In this document: piece after piece, positions 23,373-31,581 of the stretch
How the letters are laid out: each line of letters starts with the position of its first letter
How positions within the stretch are numbered: position 1 is the first letter of the stretch
NCBI GenBank assembly: GCA_018376905.1
Contig: JAHAAK010000024.1
Location: 1 to 38,167, forward strand
Length of the DNA stretch: 38,167 bases
From: Collinsella sp.
Lineage (GTDB): Bacteria > Actinomycetota > Coriobacteriia > Coriobacteriales > Coriobacteriaceae
Direction: 5' to 3'
Notes under the pieces: generated by a model
The model's input: the letters and a program-made list of their open reading frames with translations, nothing else
Databases searched by the model: none
What the model was told of the DNA's origin: nothing
Position numbers and translations under genes: made by a program

Positions 23373-24372
23373 GGATACTCACCCCCTGCTCACCCAAGTT
23401 ATGACGGATATCGTCGATATTACCCTCGACGGTCGCGATAAGCTCGTCCAGGGAATCGAACACGCGAGACGGACGCAGCCAGCGCGTAAACGCCAGCGAC
23501 ACGGAAGCGCCATACAAGTCGCCCGCATAGCCGATCAAGTTGGCCTCGAGATGCGCCGAGGCGGCATCATCGGCATAGGTCGGCGGCAGGCCGACGTTAA
23601 CGGCAGCAGGCCATACGGTATCGTCGACCAGCACCAGACCCTCATAGACGCCATCGGCAGGCACCTGGATACCGTCGGGCACCTGGATGTTTGCCGTGGG
23701 AAAGCCCATGTCGGAGCCCTCGTGACGGCCAGCCGCCACAACGCCGCGCAGCATATAGGGACGGCCGAGAAGCTCGGCAGCCAGCTCCACATGACCCTGA
23801 CCCAGCTCATGGCGGATGCGCGTGGCGCAGATGGTCTGCCCGTTAACGCAAAGTAGGTCGTGACCGTAAACGTCAACCCCACGCTCAGTGCCCCAGGCGC
23901 GCATCTCGGCAACGCCCGAAGCGCCGCCGCGGCCGAGCCTAAAATCGCTGCCTACACAAATGGAGCGAATGTCGATAACGCGCGACAACAACGCCAGAAA
24001 CCCGACATGGTCGAGTGCCGCCACGGCGGGCGTAAAGGGAACGGCCACCACCGCATCGACCCCGGTTTGAGCCAGGGCATGCAGGCGGTCAGCCGTCGTC
24101 ATCAATTTTTGAGCGGGCGAAGGGCTCACCACAACGTCCGGATCAGGATCGAAGGTGATCACGACCGCTTTGCTGCCGTGATCATGCGCATCGCGAATAA
24201 CCGCGTCGATCAGCTCTTGGTGCCCACGATGCACGCCATCAAACACGCCAATGGCGATCGACGCGGCGCCCAAGAACTCGCACCCATCAAAAGCATCGGC
24301 AGAAACAATACGGGGCTCATCCAACTCACCCGCGAAAAAAATACGCGCGAGCTCGTGGGGCGTCAGCATCAT
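23365..24372 (-). CDS. ribF: Bifunctional riboflavin kinase / FAD synthetase RibF
   Basis: It makes FMN from riboflavin and FAD from FMN. The 335-residue protein has an N-terminal FAD synthetase nucleotidyltransferase with IGVFDGVHRGHQELI (His-rich loop) and VITFDPDPDVVVSP. The C-terminal riboflavin kinase domain has GMGFPTANI-type GSDMGFPTANIQVP and DLYGASVSLAFTRWLRP. The frame is open a further 138 bases upstream, but the start at 24372 (the first of two adjacent ATGs) overlaps the truB stop (ATGATG), a typical coupling. truB-ribF is a conserved pair. Confidence 0.93.
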   Translation of the reverse strand: MMLTPHELARIFFAGELDEPRIVSADAFDGCEFLGAASIAIGVFDGVHRGHQELIDAVIRDAHDHGSKAVVITFDPDPDVVVSPSPAQKLMTTADRLHALAQTGVDAVVAVPFTPAVAALDHVGFLALLSRVIDIRSICVGSDFRLGRGGASGVAEMRAWGTERGVDVYGHDLLCVNGQTICATRIRHELGQGHVELAAELLGRPYMLRGVVAAGRHEGSDMGFPTANIQVPDGIQVPADGVYEGLVLVDDTVWPAAVNVGLPPTYADDAASAHLEANLIGYAGDLYGASVSLAFTRWLRPSRVFDSLDELIATVEGNIDDIRHNLGEQGVSIRD

Positions 24373-25301
24373 CGAACACCGCCGATCGCCTGCGGAAAGA
24401 CGTGCTCCATCACAAAGCGGCCGCCCTCGATACGGGCAAGCGCCTTCAATCCCCCATCGAGTACGAGCGCGAACGGCGCCTTCGCCGTATCGAAGTCCGC
24501 AAGCGCGCATTCAACGGGAATGCGGCGGCCACAAAGCAGGTCGTCTGCAAGATTACCCGGCAAATCGACTCGCGTGGCACCTAGGGCGGCGATGGGATCC
24601 AGAGCGAAACCGGCAGCGGTCTCGGCAGAGAGCTCCTCTACCGCATGACAGGCGCCAATGGAAACCACGCCGGAGGCCGTACGGCGCAGCGCGGAAATAT
24701 GTGCAGCACTATCGCAGGCACGACCCAGATCGCGAGCGAGCGCGCGAATGTAGGTGCCTTTGCTTACCGAAAACGCCACGGTCCAGACGCACGTATCGCC
24801 CTCGCCGCCCACGGCGATCAGGTCGGCGGCATAGACCTCGACGGGGCGCGGGGGCAACTCAACCGCATTGCCCTCGCGAGCACTCTTATAGGCGCGAACG
24901 CCATTGACCGAAATGGCCGAAAACGCTGGCGGCACCTGCATCTGCGGGCCAAGCATAGCGGCGAGCTGCTCACGGGCGTAAGCGAGATCGCGCAGCTCGG
25001 GGGCAACGGGCACCGTGCGGACGGCCTCGCCCTCCGCGTCATCGGTATTGGTCTCGACACCAAACGAAATGTCGGCGACATAACTTTTGGTATCGAGGGT
25101 TAGCATGCCCAGCAGACGGGTCGCCTGGCCCACGCCCACCACCATGACACCCGAGGCCATGGGGTCGAGCGTACCGGCATGGCCGACGCGTCGCTCATGA
25201 AGGGCGCGTCGGCACTTCGATACCACGTCGTGGGACGTACAGCCCACCGGCTTATCGACGGCGAGCAGCATATTCAATTGAGAAGGCGTACGACGAGCCA
25301 T
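24369..25301 (-). CDS. truB: tRNA pseudouridine(55) synthase TruB
   Basis: It forms pseudouridine 55 in the T loop of tRNAs. The 310-residue protein has the TruB core with LLAVDKPVGCTSHDVV, the catalytic segment RRVGHAGTLDPMASGV (Asp46 is the expected nucleophile), and a C-terminal PUA-like domain. Its start ATG is preceded by a weak GGATGG. It lies 15 bases after nrnA and overlaps ribF. Confidence 0.94.
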   Translation of the reverse strand: MARRTPSQLNMLLAVDKPVGCTSHDVVSKCRRALHERRVGHAGTLDPMASGVMVVGVGQATRLLGMLTLDTKSYVADISFGVETNTDDAEGEAVRTVPVAPELRDLAYAREQLAAMLGPQMQVPPAFSAISVNGVRAYKSAREGNAVELPPRPVEVYAADLIAVGGEGDTCVWTVAFSVSKGTYIRALARDLGRACDSAAHISALRRTASGVVSIGACHAVEELSAETAAGFALDPIAALGATRVDLPGNLADDLLCGRRIPVECALADFDTAKAPFALVLDGGLKALARIEGGRFVMEHVFPQAIGGVR

Positions 25302-25316
25302 GTACCATCCAAAATG

Positions 25317-26360
25317 TTAGAGCTCGACAGTCACCGAAGCGGGATCCTCCCCTACCAGCTCGGCCAGCATGGGAAGTGCCACGGCGAGCGTCTCGCGAAT
25401 CGTTCCGTTGTTGGAAAAGCCGGCGGCGGCATGATGCCCGCCACCGCCAAAGTTGGCAGCGATCTCGGACACATCGAGGTCACCCTTGGAGCGCAGGTTA
25501 CCGCGCACCTTGGTATCGCCCTCAATGCCCTTCAGGAACAGGCAGACCTCCACACCCATCACCGAGCGCACCACATCGACCAGGCCGTCGCACTCGTCCG
25601 AAGTGACGCCGCAGGCCTCGAGGTCGCTCTGGTACGCATAGCTATATGCCACGCGACCGTGCGCCACCGTCTTGATGCGGCCCATAACGATGGACTTGAG
25701 ATGCAAGAACTCAACACGCATGCTCTGGTAGACCTCGAGCGCAACGCGCGCGGGATCGGCACCGTGCGCGACCAGGCGCGAGGCAGCATGGAACGCAGCG
25801 GCATCGGCGTTTTGGTACTGAAAACGACCGGTATCGGTCACCAGGCCGCACAGCAGGCAGGTCGCAACGCCATCGCGAGCCACAATGCCGCAATTGTCCA
25901 AAAAGCGGTCGATGATCATGGCGCAGGCTGCGGCGCCGACGCACCTCAGGCTCAGCTCGGCAAATTCCTCACGCGCCGGATGATGATCGAAGCACACCAC
26001 ATGCGACGAGCGGCGGAGTACCTCGGCTGAGTTGCTCAGACGCTCGACGACCGGCACGTCCACCGAGATGAACAGGTCCGGATTGCCGGTATACGCAGAT
26101 GCCGGCACCAGACGGTCGGCGCCCTCCATAAAGCGGTAAATGCGCGGAACCGGGTCATCGTCTGCCAGCAGCAGGGCAATGTCCTTGTTGGGGAAAAACT
26201 TCATAAGCGATAAGCCCAGACCCAGCACGGAGCCCAGGGCGTCGCCATCGGGAGACGTGTGTCCCGAAATCGCAATGGAGGACGCACCCTCGATGAGCTC
26301 GAGGATGCGTCGCTGAATATCTGCAGACTCGCACGATGCGAGGTCGGCGGAATTACTCAT
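25317..26360 (-). CDS. nrnA: DHH/DHHA1 phosphoesterase, NrnA-like (oligoribonuclease / pAp phosphatase)
   Basis: NrnA-type proteins degrade nanoRNAs and often dephosphorylate pAp, and usually sit between rbfA and truB, as here. The 347-residue protein has the DHH metal motifs SGHTSPDGDALGSVLG (33-47), ISVDVP and CFDHHPAREEFA (about 123-135), and the DHHA1 RNA-binding motif NFGGGGHHAAAGFSN (about 304-318). Substrate choice (nanoRNA, pAp or c-di-AMP breakdown product) cannot be read from sequence. Its ATG overlaps the rbfA stop by 8 bases, with AGGAGG upstream. Confidence 0.92.
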   Translation of the reverse strand: MSNSADLASCESADIQRRILELIEGASSIAISGHTSPDGDALGSVLGLGLSLMKFFPNKDIALLLADDDPVPRIYRFMEGADRLVPASAYTGNPDLFISVDVPVVERLSNSAEVLRRSSHVVCFDHHPAREEFAELSLRCVGAAACAMIIDRFLDNCGIVARDGVATCLLCGLVTDTGRFQYQNADAAAFHAASRLVAHGADPARVALEVYQSMRVEFLHLKSIVMGRIKTVAHGRVAYSYAYQSDLEACGVTSDECDGLVDVVRSVMGVEVCLFLKGIEGDTKVRGNLRSKGDLDVSEIAANFGGGGHHAAAGFSNNGTIRETLAVALPMLAELVGEDPASVTVEL

Positions 26361-26763
26361 CTAAAGCTGCCTCCTGGGCGGCATCCGCAATTGGATAGCC
26401 GTCCTCGTCCTTTTCGATCGCAAGCGTGGCTGGAACGTTTTCCAGCGCACGCGTGATGCGCTCGGCCTCATCGGTCGAGCGATCGATGCGAAAATCGAGC
26501 TCGGGCGTGACGCGCCAATCGAGCGAGCGGGCCAACAGGCTACGGATGCGGCCCTTGGCGCTGGCGAGCGCCTCCATGACCTCGTCGTAGCGGCTCGCGT
26601 CGCACGACACGTACACGCGCGCGAACGAGCGGTCCACCGCGACCTCGACCGCGGTCAGGGTGACCAGGTCGAGACGCGGATCGGAAACCTCAAAGAGCAG
26701 GATATAACCGAGCTTCTCGCGAAGCTGCTCGCCCAGACGGCGGGTTGCCTGCGTTTGCTTCAT
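26353..26763 (-). CDS. rbfA: 30S ribosome-binding factor A
   Basis: A small KH-fold factor needed for late maturation of the small ribosomal subunit and cold adaptation. It has 136 residues, with QATRRLGEQLREKLGYILLFEVSDPRL and RVTPELDFRIDRSTDEAERI matching the family. It lies 11 bases after infB, and the GGGGGTAG SD lies in that gap. Confidence 0.94.
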   Translation of the reverse strand: MKQTQATRRLGEQLREKLGYILLFEVSDPRLDLVTLTAVEVAVDRSFARVYVSCDASRYDEVMEALASAKGRIRSLLARSLDWRVTPELDFRIDRSTDEAERITRALENVPATLAIEKDEDGYPIADAAQEAALDE

Positions 26764-26774
26764 AGCGCTACCCC

Positions 26775-29489
26775 CTACTCGGTACGGGCAACCTGGTCGA
26801 TGCGGTAACCCTCAATGGTGTCGCCAGGCTTGATGTCCTGGAAGTTCTCCAGGCCAATACCGCCCTCGGAGCCGCTCTTGAGGCTCTTGGCCTCGTCCTT
26901 GTAGTGGCGCATCGAGGCGATTTTACCGTTGAAGACCACGATGCCATCGCGCACCAGGCGCACGGAATCGGTCGCGGCGATCTCGCCCTCTTCGACGCGG
27001 ACACCGGCGGCGATACCGACCTTGGGCACCTTGAAGGTATCCAGGACGGTCGCGGAACCCGTGGAGACCTCGACCTCGGTGGGCTTGAGCATACCGATGC
27101 GGGCAGCGTCGAGGTCCTCGAGGCACTTGTAGATGACGTCGTAGCAACGGATCTCGACGCCCTCGCGCTCGGCGGCGGAGCGGGCCTTGCCGTCGGGACG
27201 GACGCCAAAGCCGATGATGATGGCGTTGGAAGCGTCGGCCAGGACGACGTCGGTCTCGTTGATGGCACCAACGGCGGAATGGATCGTGTTGATGCGCACC
27301 TCGGACTGATCCATCTTGTCGAGGGAGTCCTGAAGGGCCTCGATGGAACCCTGGACGTCGGCCTTGATGATCAGGTTGAGCTCCTTGACCTCGGCGTCGG
27401 CAATGGTCTCGAAGAGGTTCTCGAGCGTCACGTGCTTCACGCGGCTCTGCTCCTCGATACGGGCCTTGAGCGAACGCTCGTCGGCCAGCGCACGTGCCTC
27501 GCGCTCGTCCTCGAACACGCGGAACTCATCGCCGGCGTTGGGGACGGACTGTAGGCCCAGGATCTCGACGGCGTCAGAGGGACCGGCCTCGGTGACGGCG
27601 TTGCCCTTGGGGTCGAGCATGGCACGGACGCGGCCATAGGTGAGGCCGGCGACCAGCGTGTCGCCCACGCGCAGGGTGCCGCGGGTCACGAGCACAGTGG
27701 CAACCGAGCCGCGGCCCTTGTCGAGCTTAGCCTCGAGGACGTTGCCCGAAGCGAACGTATCGGGGTTGGCCTTGAGCTCGAGAACGTCGGCCTGGAGCAG
27801 GACGGTCTCGAGCAGGTCGTCGATACCGATCTTCTGCTTGGCCGAGATGTTGACGAACATGTTCTGTCCGCCCCACTCCTCGGGGATGATGCCGTACTCG
27901 GTGAGCTCCTGGCGCACGCGGTCGGGGTTGGCGCCCGGCTTATCGATCTTGTTGACAGCGACGACGATGGGAACGCCGGCGGCCTTGGCGTGGTTGATCG
28001 ACTCGATGGTCTGGGGCATGACGCCGTCGTCGGCAGCCACGATCAGGATGACGATATCGGTCACCTTGGCGCCGCGGGCACGCATGGCCGTAAAGGTCGC
28101 GTGACCAGGGGTATCGATGAAGGTGATCTTGCGGTCGTTGATCATGACCTGCGAAGCGCCGATGGCCTGCGTAATGCCGCCCGCCTCGCCGGCAGCGACG
28201 CCGGTGTGACGGATGGCGTCGAGCAGCGAAGTCTTGCCGTGGTCGACGTGGCCCATGACGGTGACGACCGGGGCACGCGGCTTAAGGTCGGCGGGATCGT
28301 CGTAGAACGAGAAGGTGTTCTCCTCCTCGGGGGTGATGATCTTGATCTGGCGGCCCAGGTCGTCGGCAACGAGCTCGACGAGGTCATCGGACATGGACTG
28401 CGTCATGGTAAGCGGCGTGCCCAGCAGGAACAGGCGCTTGATGATGTCGTTAGCCGGAACGTCGAGCGCCTCGGCGAGCTCCTGGACGGTAACGCCCTGG
28501 GAGACCTTGATGGCATCGAGGTCCTCGGGGTTCACGCCCTGGGCCAGCGCCTCCTCAATCTTGCGCTCTTCCTGAGCCTTTGCGGCCTCGCGCTCGCGCT
28601 TCTCCTTGCGCTTTTTGCGGCGACCAGTGGACTCGCGAGAGGCCTCCTCGACGGCGGCACGAGCCTCCTCGAGCACCTTCTCGCGGCTGTACTCCTCGGC
28701 CTCGCGAGCCATGCGGCTGTAGTGGTCCTCTTCGTTGTTGTGACCGCCCTTGCGCTTCTTGCCCTTGCCCTGCTTATCGGGGTTGGGGAAGTCCATACCG
28801 GCAGCGACGTTGTTGCTGGCATTAGTGCGATGGCTGTGGGGACGGCTCTCGGAGGCGTTGCGCTCGGAGTTGTTGTCGGAGGCGTTGCGATCGTTACGAC
28901 GGCCACCGCGGCGGTCGTTGTTGCCGCCACGACGGTTGCCGCGCTCGGCAGCGCGCTCGGCCTTGGCCTTCTCCTCGGCGTCCTTCTTCTCCTTGAGGAC
29001 GGTCTCCTGTGCGGCGATCTGGTCGAGCAGCGAACGGAAACGCGAACCGGAATCGGAAGCGGGAACGGCGCGGCGCTGGGCCTCGCGGGCAGCCTCCTCC
29101 TTCTCGCGGGCAAGGCGCTCCTGCTCGGCCTTCTTCTTAGCCTCGGCCTCGGCGCGGGCGGCCTCCTCGGCAGCCTGGGCAGCGGCGAACTGGCGGCGCT
29201 CCTCCTCGCGTGCCTTCTCGGCGGCGATGCGCTCGCGCTCTGCCTCGGCAGCGCGTGCTGCCTCCTCGGCGGCAGCGGCCTGCTCCTCGGCCAGCTTGGC
29301 GGCCTCGACTTCCTGGGCGCGGGCCTCGATCACCGAGGCGAGCTGCTTGCGGACCATGGCGACGTATGCGTCCTCCAGAGCGGAGGAAGCGGACTTAGCG
29401 GGAATCTTCATTTCGGCGAGATGACCCATCAGTTCCTTGGAGGTCATGCCGAACTCTTTGGCCAGGGTGGACACACGGACTTTTGCCAT
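26775..29489 (-). CDS. infB: Translation initiation factor IF-2
   Basis: The GTPase that recruits fMet-tRNA to the small subunit and promotes subunit joining. The 904-residue protein has an N-terminal IF2_N domain (VRVSTLAKEFGMTSKELMGHLAEM), a long charged linker rich in Ala, Glu and Arg (about 55-320), a second IF2_N-type domain, and the G domain with VTVMGHVDHGKTSLLDAIRHT (about 405-425), DTPGH and NKIDK. C-terminal domains II, III and IV bind fMet-tRNA. A TAGGTGA SD precedes the ATG at 29489. It is separated from nusA by about 90 bases with two hairpins and no ylxR. Confidence 0.97.
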   Translation of the reverse strand: MAKVRVSTLAKEFGMTSKELMGHLAEMKIPAKSASSALEDAYVAMVRKQLASVIEARAQEVEAAKLAEEQAAAAEEAARAAEAERERIAAEKAREEERRQFAAAQAAEEAARAEAEAKKKAEQERLAREKEEAAREAQRRAVPASDSGSRFRSLLDQIAAQETVLKEKKDAEEKAKAERAAERGNRRGGNNDRRGGRRNDRNASDNNSERNASESRPHSHRTNASNNVAAGMDFPNPDKQGKGKKRKGGHNNEEDHYSRMAREAEEYSREKVLEEARAAVEEASRESTGRRKKRKEKREREAAKAQEERKIEEALAQGVNPEDLDAIKVSQGVTVQELAEALDVPANDIIKRLFLLGTPLTMTQSMSDDLVELVADDLGRQIKIITPEEENTFSFYDDPADLKPRAPVVTVMGHVDHGKTSLLDAIRHTGVAAGEAGGITQAIGASQVMINDRKITFIDTPGHATFTAMRARGAKVTDIVILIVAADDGVMPQTIESINHAKAAGVPIVVAVNKIDKPGANPDRVRQELTEYGIIPEEWGGQNMFVNISAKQKIGIDDLLETVLLQADVLELKANPDTFASGNVLEAKLDKGRGSVATVLVTRGTLRVGDTLVAGLTYGRVRAMLDPKGNAVTEAGPSDAVEILGLQSVPNAGDEFRVFEDEREARALADERSLKARIEEQSRVKHVTLENLFETIADAEVKELNLIIKADVQGSIEALQDSLDKMDQSEVRINTIHSAVGAINETDVVLADASNAIIIGFGVRPDGKARSAAEREGVEIRCYDVIYKCLEDLDAARIGMLKPTEVEVSTGSATVLDTFKVPKVGIAAGVRVEEGEIAATDSVRLVRDGIVVFNGKIASMRHYKDEAKSLKSGSEGGIGLENFQDIKPGDTIEGYRIDQVARTE

Positions 29490-29510
29490 ATGACTTCACC
29501 TACCCTTTCT

Positions 29511-29571
29511 GGCACCTTGGGTGCCTAGAGACTGAACGAGCGTGGGAGATGCGCCGGGACCCGCCCGGCGC
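29511..29571. other. Two hairpins in the nusA-infB gap
   Basis: Inverted repeats GGCACC/GGTGCC (29511-29525) and GCGCCGGG/CCCGGCGC (29551-29571) fill the gap where ylxR is usually encoded. Neither is followed by a U-tract, so they are not ordinary terminators. They may be mRNA processing or stability elements. Confidence 0.55.
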
Positions 29572-29580
29572 GACCGCGCG

Positions 29581-30828
29581 CTAGATCAGGTCCTCCGCAT
29601 CATCGAAGGCGTCGGTGTCGTGGACACCGCAGAAACGGGAGCCGGGACGGGCCTGGTTGCGGCACTGGATGCCGTCCTCGGACACGAACTCGCAGCGACG
29701 GACGTCCTCGTCCTCCTCGTCACCGATCAGATCAGCGGCGGGCTCCTCGTGAACGGGAACGTTCTTAAGGATGTCAGCGGCAAGGGTCTCGGACTTAATG
29801 TCGATGTGCCAGCCGGTCAGGCGCGCGGCGAGGCGGGCATTCTGGCCCTCCTTGCCGATGGCGAGGGACAGCTGGTCGTCGGGCACGATGACGCCGGCGT
29901 AGGCCTTCTCCTCGTCGATAAGGACGCGGGTGACCTTGGCAGGCGACAGGGCGTTGGCGACGTAGACGGCCGGATCGGCATCCCACAGGATGACGTCGAC
30001 GCGCTCGCCACGGAGCTCGCCCACGACGGCGCGAACACGGCTGCCCTTGGGGCCGACGCAGGCGCCAACCGGATCCAGGCGATCGTCGAGCGAGTGGACA
30101 GCGACCTTGGAGCGCTGGCCGGGCTCGCGGGCGATCGACTTGATCTGGACGGTGCCCTCATAGATCTCGGGCACCTCCTGCTCAAACAGACGACGCATGA
30201 GCTCGGGGTGGGTACGGGAGATGACAATCGGCGGACGGCTGTGCTCGCCACGGACCGGCTGCAGGTTGGAGTTGGGGTCGCGAACGTCGATAATCACGGC
30301 CTTGATGTGCTGGTTGTGCAGGTAGCGCTCGCCCATCGGACGCTCGTTGCGCTCGTTCTCGTAACGGCGCTGGTCGAAGTGCGGAAGCTCGGCCTCGACG
30401 CCCTCGCGAATCTTGACGATCGTGAAGTCGGGCGTGGACTGCAGCACGGTGCCGCTGATGAGGTCACCGATGCGGCCGGAGAACTCCTCGTAGATCTGCT
30501 CGCGGGCGGAGTTGCGCACGATGGCGTTGATCTCGGCCTTGGCGTGCTGGGCGGCGATGCGGCTCGTGTTCTTGGGAGTGACGTCAATCTCCTCGAACTC
30601 GGTGAAGTTGCCCTCCTCGTCCATGGAATCGTCGATCGGCTCCAGACGGTAGACGTAGATCTTGCCGGTGGTGCGGTCGATGGTCACCTTGGCGCCCCAC
30701 TCAAGATGCAGGATCTCGGCATAGCTCTTGGCGAGCGACTGCTCCAGGCGGTCGATCAGGTAGAGCTGGTCGATGTGCTTCTCCTGGCAAAGCTCCATCA
30801 GGGCGGACATCATGTCGGATGCTGCCAT
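29581..30828 (-). CDS. nusA: Transcription elongation/termination factor NusA with a C-terminal Cys-His tail
   Basis: It binds RNA polymerase and nascent RNA, modulating pausing, termination and antitermination. The 415-residue protein has the N-terminal polymerase-binding domain (MAASDMMSALMELCQEKHID), an S1 domain (about 130-200), and KH1/KH2 with DPVGACVGPKGSRVRAVVGEL and LSLAIGKEGQNARLAARLTGW. After the KH domains an appended tail has C379-x9-C389-x10-C400-x2-H403 and ends in an acidic stretch, a likely zinc knuckle. NusA proteins commonly end soon after KH2, so this tail is unusual. The gene follows rimP directly, as in most bacteria. Confidence 0.95.
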   Translation of the reverse strand: MAASDMMSALMELCQEKHIDQLYLIDRLEQSLAKSYAEILHLEWGAKVTIDRTTGKIYVYRLEPIDDSMDEEGNFTEFEEIDVTPKNTSRIAAQHAKAEINAIVRNSAREQIYEEFSGRIGDLISGTVLQSTPDFTIVKIREGVEAELPHFDQRRYENERNERPMGERYLHNQHIKAVIIDVRDPNSNLQPVRGEHSRPPIVISRTHPELMRRLFEQEVPEIYEGTVQIKSIAREPGQRSKVAVHSLDDRLDPVGACVGPKGSRVRAVVGELRGERVDVILWDADPAVYVANALSPAKVTRVLIDEEKAYAGVIVPDDQLSLAIGKEGQNARLAARLTGWHIDIKSETLAADILKNVPVHEEPAADLIGDEEDEDVRRCEFVSEDGIQCRNQARPGSRFCGVHDTDAFDDAEDLI

Positions 30829-30829
30829 C

Positions 30830-31324
30830 TTACTTTCCTTCCTTCGCGGGCTTGAAGTCGTAGGTGGGCTTCAACTTGCACTTTTTAACATCGGAGAAAT
30901 CGAGGGTAACGGACTCGCCGTCCTCGAGCTCGAGGGTCACGTTCGTCTCGGTGGCGGCGGCAATCTTGCCGGCGTACTTGCGACGGCCCTCGGTGGCGGT
31001 GGAGGTGAGCTCGCAGTTCTCGCCCACAAAGCGGGCAAAGTCACTCGGGCGGCGCAGCGGGCGTGCCATACCCGGGCTCGACACCTCGAGCGTATAGCTC
31101 GAAGAAATGGGGTCGAGCTCCTCAATCACATCGCCGACCCATTTGGTATTGGCCGTGACGTCATTGAGCGACAGGCTCTGACCCTCGGCACCCTCGATAC
31201 GCACACGCACGCAGGGGGCCTTGGTGGCACCCACGAGCTCAACATCGACGATGTCGACATCGTGCTGGGGAGCGACGGCCTCGAGCGCGTCGATGATCGC
31301 CTGCTCGGTCTTGGTCTTGACCAT
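30830..31324 (-). CDS. rimP: Ribosome maturation factor RimP
   Basis: It assists small-subunit assembly. The 164-residue protein has an N-terminal alpha/beta domain (VAPQHDVDIVDVELVG) and a C-terminal SH3-like barrel (RRKYAGKIAAATETNVTLELEDG) with the family motif YTLEVSSPGMARPLRRPSDF. The start is ATG 31324 with a GGAGGT SD 6 bases upstream. An open frame extends to 31561 but runs through the terminator and promoter and is not coding. It is the first gene of the rimP-nusA-infB run. Confidence 0.94.
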   Translation of the reverse strand: MVKTKTEQAIIDALEAVAPQHDVDIVDVELVGATKAPCVRVRIEGAEGQSLSLNDVTANTKWVGDVIEELDPISSSYTLEVSSPGMARPLRRPSDFARFVGENCELTSTATEGRRKYAGKIAAATETNVTLELEDGESVTLDFSDVKKCKLKPTYDFKPAKEGK

Positions 31325-31344
31325 TGCGGCACCTCCATCCATAC

Positions 31345-31376
31345 AAAAAAGAAGCGGGGCCGAAACCCCACTTCTT
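31345..31376 (-). terminator. Intrinsic terminator in the rimP leader (probable attenuator)
   Basis: In the minus direction an 11-bp stem (AAGAAGTGGGG/CCCCGCTTCTT, one G-U pair) with loop TTTCGG is followed by TTTTGTAT. It lies between the rimP promoter and the rimP SD, whose first base is only 8-9 bases past the U-tract. Since leuS already has its own terminator upstream, this one is positioned to attenuate the rimP-nusA-infB operon. Confidence 0.8.
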
Positions 31377-31402
31377 TCAATTACAACTTCATTTGCAAGC
31401 AA

Positions 31403-31431
31403 ACTATACCAATACCTGCACAAACGTGCAA
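31403..31431 (-). promoter_or_regulatory. Promoter of rimP-nusA-infB with an overlapping palindrome
   Basis: -35 TTGCAC (31431-31426) and -10 TATAGT (31408-31403) with a 17-base spacer. The TGCAC-AAAC-GTGCA palindrome (31417-31430) covers the -35 and part of the spacer. The predicted transcription start is near 31396, giving a leader of about 72 bases. Confidence 0.75.
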
Positions 31432-31516
31432 CCACAACACAAACCCGCAGGTCAGCGTGAGCACAGGTTCTCCACAAGAAATGGATAATTGGGTGTTGTC
31501 GCAAGCATCCATAACC

Positions 31517-31551
31517 AAAAAGAGGGGCGACTCCCTGCGGAATCGCTACTC
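31517..31551 (-). terminator. leuS terminator
   Basis: In the minus direction a compact hairpin GCGATTCC/GGAGTCGC (one G-U pair, loop GCAG) has an outer GAG/CTC pair and is followed by TTTTTGG, about 30 bases after the leuS stop. Confidence 0.8.
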
Positions 31552-31581
31552 GCTTTTTCATGTCAGCTATGCGCGCAGCGC

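Noticed and set aside
29511..29571. Terminators between nusA and infB
   Set aside because: The hairpins lack a following U-tract, and the genes are normally one operon.
31325..31561. N-terminal extension of RimP up to 31561
   Set aside because: The extension crosses the terminator and promoter. The ATG at 31324 with GGAGGT matches the family start.
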